From NCBI GenBank assembly GCA_023386455.1, contig JAEWJO010000214.1, forward strand, positions 1-10,408: 10,408 nucleotides of DNA. The letters are read 5' to 3'. The notes below the pieces were generated by a model. That model was given only the letters and a program-made list of their open reading frames with translations. It was not told where the DNA came from and searched no databases. The position numbers and the translations under genes are program-made. Source of the stretch: Pseudomonadota bacterium (lineage in GTDB: Bacteria; Myxococcota_A; Polyangia; Haliangiales; Haliangiaceae). Shown piece after piece: positions 1 to 7,108 of the stretch (position 1 is the stretch's first letter; the number at the start of each line of letters is the position of its first letter).

Positions 1-1190
1 ACTCACCACCGATCGACGTGTACCTGACGCCACCTACCGCGACCCACATCCAGTTCGGGCGCGTCATGCGACCGGCGACCGGACAGCCAGCGGCTGCGGT
101 CGCGCAGAGCCGCATCATCTACCTGAACCGCACCGGCATCACGCTGACGCCGGGCAACGACGATTCGCGCACCAACAAGTCGTCGATCATCAACTCGACG
201 AAGCAGGTGCCCGCCTGGAACACGAGTGCCGCGAACTGGGCCGCGACCGTCACCTGCATGCGCGACATGTTCGCGCGCTGGGATGTCACCGTCACCGACG
301 TCAACCCGGGCAACGTCCCGCACATGGAGGCCGTGTTCGGTGGCTCGCCGCAGAACATCGGCATGTCCGCCGGCGTCGGCGGCGTGTCGCCGTTCACCCA
401 GGACTGCAGCGTCATCGAGAACTCGATCGTGTTCACGTTCACGAACGTGTTCCCCGACAACCCGCAGACGATCTGCGAGGTCATGGCGCAGGAGGTCGCG
501 CACAGCTACGGCCTCGACCACGAGATGCTCGCGTCGGATCCGATGACGTACCTCCAGTACAACGGCAAGCGCACGTTCAAGGACCAGACGGTCTCGTGTG
601 GCGAGTACCAGAACCGTGCGTGCGGTATCGGCGGCTCGGTCTGCCGCGCGAACCAGAACTCGGTGCAGCTGCTCGACGCGCGCCTGGGCATCGCCGACAA
701 CATCGCCCCGACGCTCGGCATCACGTCGCCCGCCGACGGCGCGACGGTCGAGCCCGGCTTCATGGTCGCAGCGACCGCGACGGACAACATCGCCGTCACG
801 AACGCGACGCTGCTCGTCGACGACCAGGAGGTCGCGATGACGCCGGGCGCTGGTCCATACAGCTTCGCGACCGACGCGATGCTCGCCGAGGGTCCGCACG
901 CGATCACGGTCACCGTGACCGACGGCCGTAACCCGCAGACCCAGACGATCCACGTCACCGTCGCGACGGCGGACACGGGCTCCGGTAGCGGTTCGGGCAG
1001 CGATACCGATGGTGACGGCGACGTCGACGGCGATGACATGAACGGCGACGGTGACGACGGCGGTGGTGCCGCCGGCGGGTGCTCGAGCAGCGGCGGCGCC
1101 GGCCTCGTGTTCGGCCTGTTCGCGGCGGTCGGCCTCGCGACGCGTCGTCGCCGTCACTCGGCCTCGACGGACGTCTCCCAGCCGTCGTAG
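1..1190 (+). CDS. Secreted zincin-like metalloprotease with Ig-like domain and MYXO-CTERM tail (5' partial)
   Basis: The reading frame is open to the left edge of the window and has no signal peptide. The GTG at 18 looks internal, so the true start probably lies upstream. Numbering from that GTG, residues 157-168 read AQEVAHSYGLDH, followed by SDPMTY at 173-178. This matches the metzincin zinc motif HExxHxxGxxH plus Met-turn, except that Gln158 replaces the first zinc-ligand His; the Glu and the other two His remain. Several Cys residues flank the motif (for example VSCGEYQ and SVCRANQ) and suggest disulfides in an exported protein. Residues about 232-316 form an Ig-like beta domain (NIAPTLGITSPADGATV onward). 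A Gly/Ser then Asp/Gly-rich linker at about 322-350 resembles calcium-binding linkers. The end is a MYXO-CTERM-like signal: Cys355, hydrophobic 361-374, Arg376-379. Proteins with this tail are processed by myxosortase and displayed at the cell surface. Eleven residues follow the Arg cluster and overlap the convergent gene. The protease fold is likely; activity is uncertain because of the Gln. Confidence 0.8.
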   Translation, partial: SPPIDVYLTPPTATHIQFGRVMRPATGQPAAAVAQSRIIYLNRTGITLTPGNDDSRTNKSSIINSTKQVPAWNTSAANWAATVTCMRDMFARWDVTVTDVNPGNVPHMEAVFGGSPQNIGMSAGVGGVSPFTQDCSVIENSIVFTFTNVFPDNPQTICEVMAQEVAHSYGLDHEMLASDPMTYLQYNGKRTFKDQTVSCGEYQNRACGIGGSVCRANQNSVQLLDARLGIADNIAPTLGITSPADGATVEPGFMVAATATDNIAVTNATLLVDDQEVAMTPGAGPYSFATDAMLAEGPHAITVTVTDGRNPQTQTIHVTVATADTGSGSGSGSDTDGDGDVDGDDMNGDGDDGGGAAGGCSSSGGAGLVFGLFAAVGLATRRRRHSASTDVSQPS

Positions 1191-1897
1191 TCGCCACCCT
1201 CGCGCTCGACGAGCTCGACCAGCTCCATGACGACGTCGTGGATATGGGCGAGCTCGACCGGGTCGGTCCGGAACACCTGCGCGGCGAACGGCCGATCGCC
1301 CTCGATCTCGGCGGCGCGCTGGAGCTCGAACCCGGCGCGGCGCGCGGCCTCGACGAATCGCTCGCGCGCCTCGGCGGTCGCGAGCTCGACCCAGTGATCG
1401 ACGCGCCGGGGCTTCGCGAGCACGTCGTCCTTGTCGGCGAGCACCTGGACGAGCCGGCGATCCGCCATCCACTGCCGTCGCTCGGCATCCGGAAGCAGGA
1501 ACTCGCGATAGAAGCCCCACGTCGGATCCGGACGGACGTCGAGATAGGTGCGGCGATCGCCGAACACCTCGCGGACCGCCTGCACCGCATCGCCGCGATC
1601 GGCCGGTCCATAGAACACGAGCTCCCACTCGGCGCGCGTGCGGATGCGAGCGACATAGATGAGACCGCCCGCGTCCGCGCGCTCGACGAGCAGCTCCTCG
1701 TGCGCATTCATCGCCGCGGCCTCGCCGGGGCTGCCCATGCCGTGATCCTCGGGCTCGCGCATCGGCAGCCGGATCCGATACAGCGTCGTCGCGCCGGCGG
1801 GTGGCTCGGCCTCGTCGAACCGGAAGTCGAGCAGGATCGACGCCTCTCGTTCGTCGATCCGGCACGGATAGAAGTCCCACTGCGCGTCAGCCGTCAC
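1154..1897 (-). CDS. DUF695 - RraB-like fusion protein
   Basis: A 247-residue soluble protein with no signal peptide or membrane segment. Residues about 6-137 fit DUF695: an early WDFYPCRIDEREASILLD, then LYRIRLPMREP, and WELVFYG near 91-97. Residues about 148-245 fit the RraB family (regulator of ribonuclease E activity B), including HWVELATAEARERF, a GFELQR strand, and the diagnostic GGDYDGWETS close to the C-terminus. RraB of Escherichia coli binds RNase E and dampens mRNA decay; whether this fusion does so is not known. DUF695 and RraB-like domains are known to occur together. The GTG at 1897 is the only usable start before an upstream in-frame stop, and I see no strong Shine-Dalgarno there. 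The gene runs opposite to both neighbours. Its 3' end overlaps the end of the protease gene by 37 bases, and its 5' end faces the susC promoter region across a shared intergenic stretch. Confidence 0.8.
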   Translation of the reverse strand: MTADAQWDFYPCRIDEREASILLDFRFDEAEPPAGATTLYRIRLPMREPEDHGMGSPGEAAAMNAHEELLVERADAGGLIYVARIRTRAEWELVFYGPADRGDAVQAVREVFGDRRTYLDVRPDPTWGFYREFLLPDAERRQWMADRRLVQVLADKDDVLAKPRRVDHWVELATAEARERFVEAARRAGFELQRAAEIEGDRPFAAQVFRTDPVELAHIHDVVMELVELVEREGGDYDGWETSVEAE

Positions 1898-2097
1898 GTA
1901 CGAACCATACGCTGAACTCGATTACGTGACGCGCCGCGGCCGAAGGTCCGGAACCCGGACGATACGTGCGAGAAGATCTCCGGCGCGATGCGTCGCGAGC
2001 AGGACGCCGTAACTCGCCTTACGCGTTTCACCGCGAGGGTCGATGTGTCAGCAGCAATTTTGTCCCAGCACGCAGTCATCGTGCGCTCGCGCTCGTC

Positions 2098-2129
2098 GAT
2101 CGATGTCGCGGTTGCGACGCCGAGCGATC
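2098..2129. promoter_or_regulatory. Nested dyad (possible hairpin or operator)
   Basis: The outer arms are GATCG (2098-2102) and CGATC (2125-2129). The inner arms are GTCGC (2105-2109) and GCGAC (2114-2118), closed by a GGTT tetraloop. An asymmetric internal loop of 2 and 6 bases separates them. There is no U-tract, so it is not a classical terminator. It may be a regulatory site or a chance structure in GC-rich DNA. Confidence 0.25.
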
Positions 2130-2151
2130 ACAGCTGACAGCAGAAAGTCGT

Positions 2152-2165
2152 CTCAACAAGTTGAG
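2152..2165. promoter_or_regulatory. Perfect inverted repeat upstream of susC (candidate operator)
   Basis: CTCAAC (2152-2157), AA, GTTGAG (2160-2165) is a perfect 6-bp-arm dyad about 50 bases before the susC ATG. Its near-contiguous arms and AT-rich centre suit a dimeric transcription factor site better than an RNA hairpin, because a 2-base loop is too tight. No candidate regulator is encoded in the window. A role is inferred from position and symmetry only. Confidence 0.3.
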
Positions 2166-2205
2166 CAGCGCGTGTGCTTTGGACGATGACGTAAGCGCGT
2201 CTATC

Positions 2206-2214
2206 GGGAGGAAG
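2206..2214 (+). promoter_or_regulatory. Ribosome binding site of susC
   Basis: GGGAGGAAG is a strong Shine-Dalgarno. Its GGAGG core (2207-2211) lies 5 bases before the ATG at 2217. This fixes the start of the SusC-like protein and fits the signal peptide that begins there. Confidence 0.75.
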
Positions 2215-2216
2215 TC

Positions 2217-5200
2217 ATGCGACGCCGAAGTCCCATCGCGTTGGCCTGGGCCGTAGCGGTCCTTGCCCTGATCATTTCATCTGGAAGCGCGCTCGCGCAG
2301 CCAAAGCCAAAGGGCCGCGATGTCAGCGGCGTCGTGGTCGATATCGACCAGAAGCCGGTCGCCAACGCGACGGTCACCGTCGGTGACGGTGGGCCGAGTG
2401 CGACGACGGCCGCCGACGGCTCGTTCAAGCTCGCGGCTGTCGCGGCGACGAACGTCGTCGTCGAGATCAAGGCGGACGGCTTCACCGCTCGCACGATCCC
2501 GCTGCTCGCCGCGGCCACGCCGCTGTCGCTGCAGGTCGTGCTCGTGCCGCAGACACCCGCGCCGGTACCCGGCCGGATGGTCGCCGGCGTCGTGACCGAC
2601 GGGAAGCGGCAGCCGATCGCCGGTGCTCGCGTCGTCGTGCGCGGCACGCAGCTCACCGCGACGACCGCGCCCGACGGCACGTTCGCGATCGCGGACGTCG
2701 CCGCCGGTGACGTCACGCTCGACGTCGAGGCGCCGAACCAGCCGCCGACGGCGGTCCCGGTGACGGCGGATCGGACGGCGGTCGCGATCGTCGTCGGTCA
2801 GCTCGAGGGTGCCGAGCAAGCCCCGCAGGCGCCGACCACGCGCCGCGTGCTCGGCCACGTGATCGATCCCGAATCGGGCGAGCCCGTCGTCGCCGCGCAG
2901 ATCCTCGTGCCGGCAACCGGCGCGGTGATCTTCACCGAGGCAGATGGCTCGTACGCGATCGATGACGCGCCGGTCGAGCAGTTCGTGATCGAGGTCAGCG
3001 GTGGCGAGCGCGAGACGCGCACGCTGCCGGTGCCGGTCGGGCAGACGACGTTCGACGTCAAGCTCGCGATCGTGCAAGGCGAGCAGATCGTGATCGAGGG
3101 CCGCGCGCCCGCGATCCTCAAGACAAACCTCGCGAACGGCGCCTCGGTCATCGGCGACAAGGAGCTCAACCGCGTCTCGTCGGCCACCGTCGATTCAGCG
3201 ATGCAGGGCAAGCTCGCCGGCGCGAACCTCCAGTTCAACTCGGGTGCGCCGGGCGGTGGTGCGCAGCTCCGCCTCCGCGGCATCTCGACCATCAACGGCC
3301 AGGCGTCGCCGCTGTACGTGATCGACGGCGTCGTCATCTCGAACGTCGCGGTCCCGTCGGGTGCGAACGCGATCACCGCGGCGGCTGCCGGCGGTAACGC
3401 GTCGAACCAGGACAACCCGGTCAACCGCCTCGCCGACCTCAACCCGAACGACATCGAGAACGTCGAGGTGCTGAAGGGCGCCTCGGCCGCGGCACTCTAC
3501 GGCTCGAAGGCCGCGAACGGCGTCGTCATCATCACGACGAAGCGCGGCCGCAACGGCGAGAACCGCGTCGAGGTCACCCAGCGCATCGGCATGTCGCAGG
3601 TGTCGAACACGCTCGGCTCGCGCCACTTCGACTCGGCGCAGGAAGTCATGGACGCGTTCGGTGCGATGTCGCCGCTCGTCGGCCTCTACAACGCGTCCGG
3701 TGGCAAGACGTTCGATCACGAGGCGGAGATCACGCGCACCGCGGTCGCCCGCGAGACGCTCGCGAGCGCCTCGGGCGGCAACGACAAGGGCAACTACTAC
3801 GGCTCGGTGCTCGTCCGCGATGAACCGGGCGTCGTCATCGGCACGTTCTACAAGAAGGAGACCGGCCGGATCGCCGTCGGCTACAAGCTGAGCGATCGGC
3901 TGCAGCTGAACTTCACCGCGAACGTCCTCCACTCGGACTCGGATCGCGGCCTCACGAACAACGACAACAGCGGCACGTCGTACTACGTCGTGCTGTCGGG
4001 CACGCCGAACTTCGTCGACCTCACCAAGAAGAACGGCCTGTTCCCGGCGAACCCGGCGATCGGCAGCGGCACGAACCCGCTGCAGTCGGTCGAGCTCCTG
4101 CAGAACCGCGAGGCCGTGTGGCGCCTGATCGCCGGCTCGAACCTGCTGTTCGAGGCGGTCAAGACGCCGACGAACCAGGTCAAGGTGCTCGGCAACTTCG
4201 GCGCCGACAGCTTCACGCAGAAGAACAACCTGATCTCGCCGAACGAGCTGATCTACGAGCCGACCGACGGTCTGTCCGGCACGTCGATCGACGCGACGAC
4301 CACGAACCTCAATGCGAACGCCGGAGCCGGCATCGTCTGGGAGCACTCGCCGGCGAACAAGAAGTTCCGCAGCGCGCTCTCGGGCGGCCTCACGTACGAG
4401 TACGTCGACCTCAACTCGGTCTACGTCACGGCGCAGAACCTCAACGCCGGTCAGCCGAACGTCGACTCGGGCACCGCGGTCAACGTGCTCCAGAACCGCC
4501 TGCGCACGAAGGACAGTGGCATCTACGTCCAGGAGGAGCTCGCGCTCCTCGACGAGAAGCTGAGCGTCCTCGGTGGCGTGCTCGGCGAGCGGTCGAGCCT
4601 CAACGGCGACACCGACAAGTACTACATCTATCCGAAGGTCGCCGCGGTGTACTCGCTGATCCAGAACGACAGCGATAGCGACAAGCCGGGACCCAAACCG
4701 GTGTTCGAGACGCTCCGCGTGCGCGCCGCCTACGGCGAGGCTGGCAACCGGCCGACCTACGGGCAGAAGTTCACTGCGCTGAACGCGACCGGAAACATCG
4801 ACGGCAATGGCGGCCTCGTCCTCGGCCTCAACGCCGGTGACCCGAACATCGAGCCCGAGCGCCAGCGCGAGGTCGAAGTCGGAACGGATCTCGCGACGCG
4901 CGACCAGCGCGTGGTTGCCGAGCTGACGATGTATCAGCGGTCGATCTCGAACCTCCTCCTGCAGCGTGCGCTGCCGACGTCGACCGGATTCACGAACGAG
5001 TTCTTCAACGGCGGCTCGATGCGCAACCTCGGTGTCGAGGCGGCGCTCCAGGTTCGCCCGGTCCAGGGCCCGGTCGACTGGACCTCGCGTGCGACGCTGA
5101 CGCTCAACCGCTCGCGCGTGACGAGCCTGCCCGACGGCATCGACCACTTCGACATCACGGTCGCCGGCTTCGGCACCGGCCTCGGCGCATTCCGCATCGA

Positions 5201-5729
5201 GGAAGGCAAGAGCGCGACGCAGATCGTCGCGACGATCGACGATACGGGTCAGGTCGCGGCCGTCGGCAACGGCGAGCCCGACTTCCGCGTCGGCTGGTCG
5301 AACGTCGTCAAGGTCAACCGCTTCACGTTCGGCATGCTGCTCGACTGGCAGCACGGATCGGACATCGTCAACCTGACGCGTCTGCTCTATGACGCCGGCA
5401 ACAACTCGCCGGACAAGGAGGCCGCGGGAAAGCGGCTCGAGGCGTTCTCCAACAGCGATGCGCGTCCCTATATCGAGGACGCGAGCTTCGTGAAGGTGCG
5501 CGAGCTCTCGGCGACGTACGACATGCCGAAGAAGATCGCCGAGCAGATCGGCCCGCTCAAGACGCTGCAGTTCAGCGTGATGGCGCGCAATCTGCTGACG
5601 CTCACGAACTACAGCGGTCTCGACCCCGAGGTGTCGAACTTCGGTGGGCAGCCGATCGGACGTAACTACGACGTTGCCCCGTACCCGCCGAGCCGCAGCT
5701 TCTGGCTGTCGATCACGGCAGGACTGTGA
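2217..5729 (+). CDS. SusC/RagA-family TonB-linked outer membrane protein with three N-terminal carboxypeptidase-regulatory-like domains
   Basis: A 1170-residue outer-membrane importer. Residues 1-27 are a Sec signal peptide with three Arg, a hydrophobic core and ALA before Gln28. Three CarboxypepD_reg-like (CNA-B-like) beta sandwiches follow at about 34-111, 119-196 and 208-284; each shows a GxVxD start, an ADGSF/PDGTF/ADGSY turn and a hydrophobic end. SusC proteins normally have one such domain. EQIVIEG at 289-295 is a plausible TonB box. The plug domain spans about 304-445 and carries the family signatures LYVIDG (366-371) and VEVLKGASAAALYG (from 416), followed by ANGVVIITTKRG. The remainder is the beta barrel; near the end NLLTLTNYSGLDPEV and DVAPYPPSRSFWLS match the SusC C-terminus. 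The last residue is Leu rather than the usual aromatic. With the SusD lipoprotein immediately downstream it should form a lidded, TonB-powered importer of oligosaccharides or, as in RagA, peptides. The substrate cannot be read from sequence. Confidence 0.93.
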   Translation: MRRRSPIALAWAVAVLALIISSGSALAQPKPKGRDVSGVVVDIDQKPVANATVTVGDGGPSATTAADGSFKLAAVAATNVVVEIKADGFTARTIPLLAAATPLSLQVVLVPQTPAPVPGRMVAGVVTDGKRQPIAGARVVVRGTQLTATTAPDGTFAIADVAAGDVTLDVEAPNQPPTAVPVTADRTAVAIVVGQLEGAEQAPQAPTTRRVLGHVIDPESGEPVVAAQILVPATGAVIFTEADGSYAIDDAPVEQFVIEVSGGERETRTLPVPVGQTTFDVKLAIVQGEQIVIEGRAPAILKTNLANGASVIGDKELNRVSSATVDSAMQGKLAGANLQFNSGAPGGGAQLRLRGISTINGQASPLYVIDGVVISNVAVPSGANAITAAAAGGNASNQDNPVNRLADLNPNDIENVEVLKGASAAALYGSKAANGVVIITTKRGRNGENRVEVTQRIGMSQVSNTLGSRHFDSAQEVMDAFGAMSPLVGLYNASGGKTFDHEAEITRTAVARETLASASGGNDKGNYYGSVLVRDEPGVVIGTFYKKETGRIAVGYKLSDRLQLNFTANVLHSDSDRGLTNNDNSGTSYYVVLSGTPNFVDLTKKNGLFPANPAIGSGTNPLQSVELLQNREAVWRLIAGSNLLFEAVKTPTNQVKVLGNFGADSFTQKNNLISPNELIYEPTDGLSGTSIDATTTNLNANAGAGIVWEHSPANKKFRSALSGGLTYEYVDLNSVYVTAQNLNAGQPNVDSGTAVNVLQNRLRTKDSGIYVQEELALLDEKLSVLGGVLGERSSLNGDTDKYYIYPKVAAVYSLIQNDSDSDKPGPKPVFETLRVRAAYGEAGNRPTYGQKFTALNATGNIDGNGGLVLGLNAGDPNIEPERQREVEVGTDLATRDQRVVAELTMYQRSISNLLLQRALPTSTGFTNEFFNGGSMRNLGVEAALQVRPVQGPVDWTSRATLTLNRSRVTSLPDGIDHFDITVAGFGTGLGAFRIEEGKSATQIVATIDDTGQVAAVGNGEPDFRVGWSNVVKVNRFTFGMLLDWQHGSDIVNLTRLLYDAGNNSPDKEAAGKRLEAFSNSDARPYIEDASFVKVRELSATYDMPKKIAEQIGPLKTLQFSVMARNLLTLTNYSGLDPEVSNFGGQPIGRNYDVAPYPPSRSFWLSITAGL

Positions 5730-5733
5730 GGAG
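5728..5733 (+). promoter_or_regulatory. Ribosome binding site of susD
   Basis: GAGGAG overlaps the last two bases of the susC TGA stop (5727-5729) and sits 7 bases before the ATG at 5741. It supports ATG 5741 over the GTG at 5726, which lies upstream of this site, and it suggests translational coupling of the SusD-like gene to susC. Confidence 0.65.
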
Positions 5734-5740
5734 TACAACC

Positions 5741-7108
5741 ATGCGTACCACTTGCATCACGCTTCTCGCAGCGACGCTCCTGGCCGCGGCACCTGCCTGC
5801 GATCTCGACGTCGGTGATCTCAACAACCCCGGCATCAACGAGCTCGAGGACAACCCGACGCCGTCGGGCGTCTCGTCGGCGTGCACGGGCCTCCTCATCG
5901 GCAACCGGCGCAACCACGCCGCAGCGAACGGCTACGTCGTCCAGCTCGGCATCCTCGGTCGCGAGGCCTACAACTTCGATCAGGCCGATCCGCGCTACGT
6001 CGGCGAGCTCCTCGAGGGCAAGCTGAACGCGGGTAGCCCGTTCGGCGGCAACTTCTGGCAGCTGCCGTACGCCAACATCCGCCTCGCGAACACGATCCTG
6101 CACGCCGTCGACAAGGTCCCGGAGTTCTCGGATACCGACCGCGCCGGCATCCGCGGCTTCACCAAGACGATCATGGCGCTCGATCTGCTCGAGGTGATCG
6201 ACACGCGCGATGACATCGGCGCGGTGATCGACACCGACAAGCCGATCAGCGAGCTCGGTGCGATCGCCGACAAGCCCGCTGTCCTCATGAAGATCGCGAG
6301 CCTCCTCGACGAGGGCGCGACGGAGCTCGGCAACGGCGGCATGGCGTTCACGTTCCCGCTGTCGGCCGGCTACGCGGGCTTCGATACGCCACCGACGTTC
6401 CGCAAGTTCAACCGCGCGATCCGTGCGCGCGTCGCCGTGTACCAGAAGGACTACGCGAAGGCGCTCACCGCGCTCGGCGAGTCGTTCATCGACGACACCG
6501 TCATGTCGCAGGGTGACCTCGACGTCGGCGTGTACTACTCGTACTCGACCGCGCCGGGCGACACGACGAACGCTCTCGTCAACCCGAACATCTACGCGCA
6601 CCCGTCGCTGGCGACCGACGCGATGATGAACGGCACGACGAAGGATCTCCGCTTCACGAACAAGGTCACGATGACGTCGATGGCGGGCTCTGCGAAGGGC
6701 CTGACCTCGAACCTCGTCTTCACCCTGTACCCGAGCCCGGGCTCGCCGGTCGCGCTGATCCGCAACGAGGAGCTGCTGCTCCTCCGTGCCGAGGCGAAGT
6801 TCTTCACGACCGACGTCACCGGTGCGGTCGACGATCTCAACATCGTGCGCCAGACCGCGGGCGGACTCCCGGCGATCACGGGCACGCCCACCGAGGATGC
6901 GTTCATCACCGCGCTGCTCTACGAGCGCGAGTTCTCGCTCCTCATGGAAGGCCACCGCTGGATCGACGCACGCCGCCTCGACCGCCTCGACACGCTGCCG
7001 CTCGACAAGCCGGACCCCGAGCACAAGCGCAACAGGCGCTACCCGCTGCCGCTCGCCGAATGCAACGCGCGCACGGGTGACCCGGCCTGCGCGCTCGACA
7101 GCATCTAG
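5741..7108 (+). CDS. RagB/SusD-family surface lipoprotein (SusC partner)
   Basis: A 455-residue lipoprotein. I chose ATG 5741 because it follows a GAGGAG site and gives a compact signal peptide: Met1, hydrophobic ITLLAATLLAAAP, lipid Cys20 after Ala-Pro-Ala. A GTG at 5726 would add five residues. After the Cys the chain is acidic (CDLDVGDLN), which recalls the acidic surface-export signals of Bacteroidota SusD proteins, although Asp at +2 would retain a lipoprotein in the inner membrane of Escherichia coli. The body fits the helical, TPR-based SusD fold: FWQLPYANIRLANTIL near the N-terminal part, then the C-terminal signatures LIRNEELLLLRAEAKF, AVDDLNIVRQTAGGLP, YEREFSLLMEGHRWIDARRL and RRYPLPLAECN. 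SusD forms the lid that captures ligand over the SusC barrel. The gene starts 11 bases after susC and is clearly co-transcribed with it. Its TAG stop overlaps the stop of the converging M14 gene. Confidence 0.92.
   Translation: MRTTCITLLAATLLAAAPACDLDVGDLNNPGINELEDNPTPSGVSSACTGLLIGNRRNHAAANGYVVQLGILGREAYNFDQADPRYVGELLEGKLNAGSPFGGNFWQLPYANIRLANTILHAVDKVPEFSDTDRAGIRGFTKTIMALDLLEVIDTRDDIGAVIDTDKPISELGAIADKPAVLMKIASLLDEGATELGNGGMAFTFPLSAGYAGFDTPPTFRKFNRAIRARVAVYQKDYAKALTALGESFIDDTVMSQGDLDVGVYYSYSTAPGDTTNALVNPNIYAHPSLATDAMMNGTTKDLRFTNKVTMTSMAGSAKGLTSNLVFTLYPSPGSPVALIRNEELLLLRAEAKFFTTDVTGAVDDLNIVRQTAGGLPAITGTPTEDAFITALLYEREFSLLMEGHRWIDARRLDRLDTLPLDKPDPEHKRNRRYPLPLAECNARTGDPACALDSI
7105..7108. other. 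CTAG: shared convergent stop codons
   Basis: The palindrome CTAG provides TAG to the SusD gene on the plus strand (7106-7108) and TAG to the M14 gene on the minus strand (7107 to 7105). No space is left for an intergenic terminator, so transcripts of the two genes probably overlap at their 3' ends. Confidence 0.85.

Larger units (their letters stand above)
1898..2216. other. Divergent intergenic region upstream of susC
   Basis: This 319-base gap separates the start of the DUF695-RraB gene (leftward) from susC (rightward), so it should hold promoters for both. It is visibly less GC-rich than the genes around it, especially 2030-2190. Short ORFs across it have atypical composition and no recognisable product, so I treat it as non-coding. 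It contains a nested dyad at 2098-2129, a perfect short inverted repeat at 2152-2165, and the susC ribosome binding site at 2206-2214. I could not identify a convincing -35/-10 pair or a sigma-54 site. Confidence 0.6.

Noticed and set aside
3..1880. Long minus-strand frame (625 codons) across the protease and DUF695-RraB genes
   Set aside because: The product is low-complexity Arg/Ala/Val sequence. The DUF695-RraB frame on the same strand and the MYXO-CTERM frame on the other explain the region.
2161..2189. TTGAGC as a sigma-70 -35 box for susC
   Set aside because: At 17 bases spacing the -10 position reads CGATGA, a poor match, so I do not call a promoter.
1966..2256. 96-codon plus-strand frame across the susC upstream region
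   Set aside because: No ribosome binding site or recognisable motif. It runs out of frame into susC, and its codon use is unlike the genes here.
3195..5738. Very long open frame on the minus strand opposite susC (847 codons)
   Set aside because: The plus strand carries unmistakable SusC signatures. The minus product is Arg/Asp/Val-rich low-complexity sequence with no domain, as expected from GC-rich codon bias read in antisense.
5726..5740. GTG at 5726 as susD start
   Set aside because: It lies upstream of the GAGGAG site, which points to ATG 5741. The ATG also gives a shorter, more typical lipoprotein signal.
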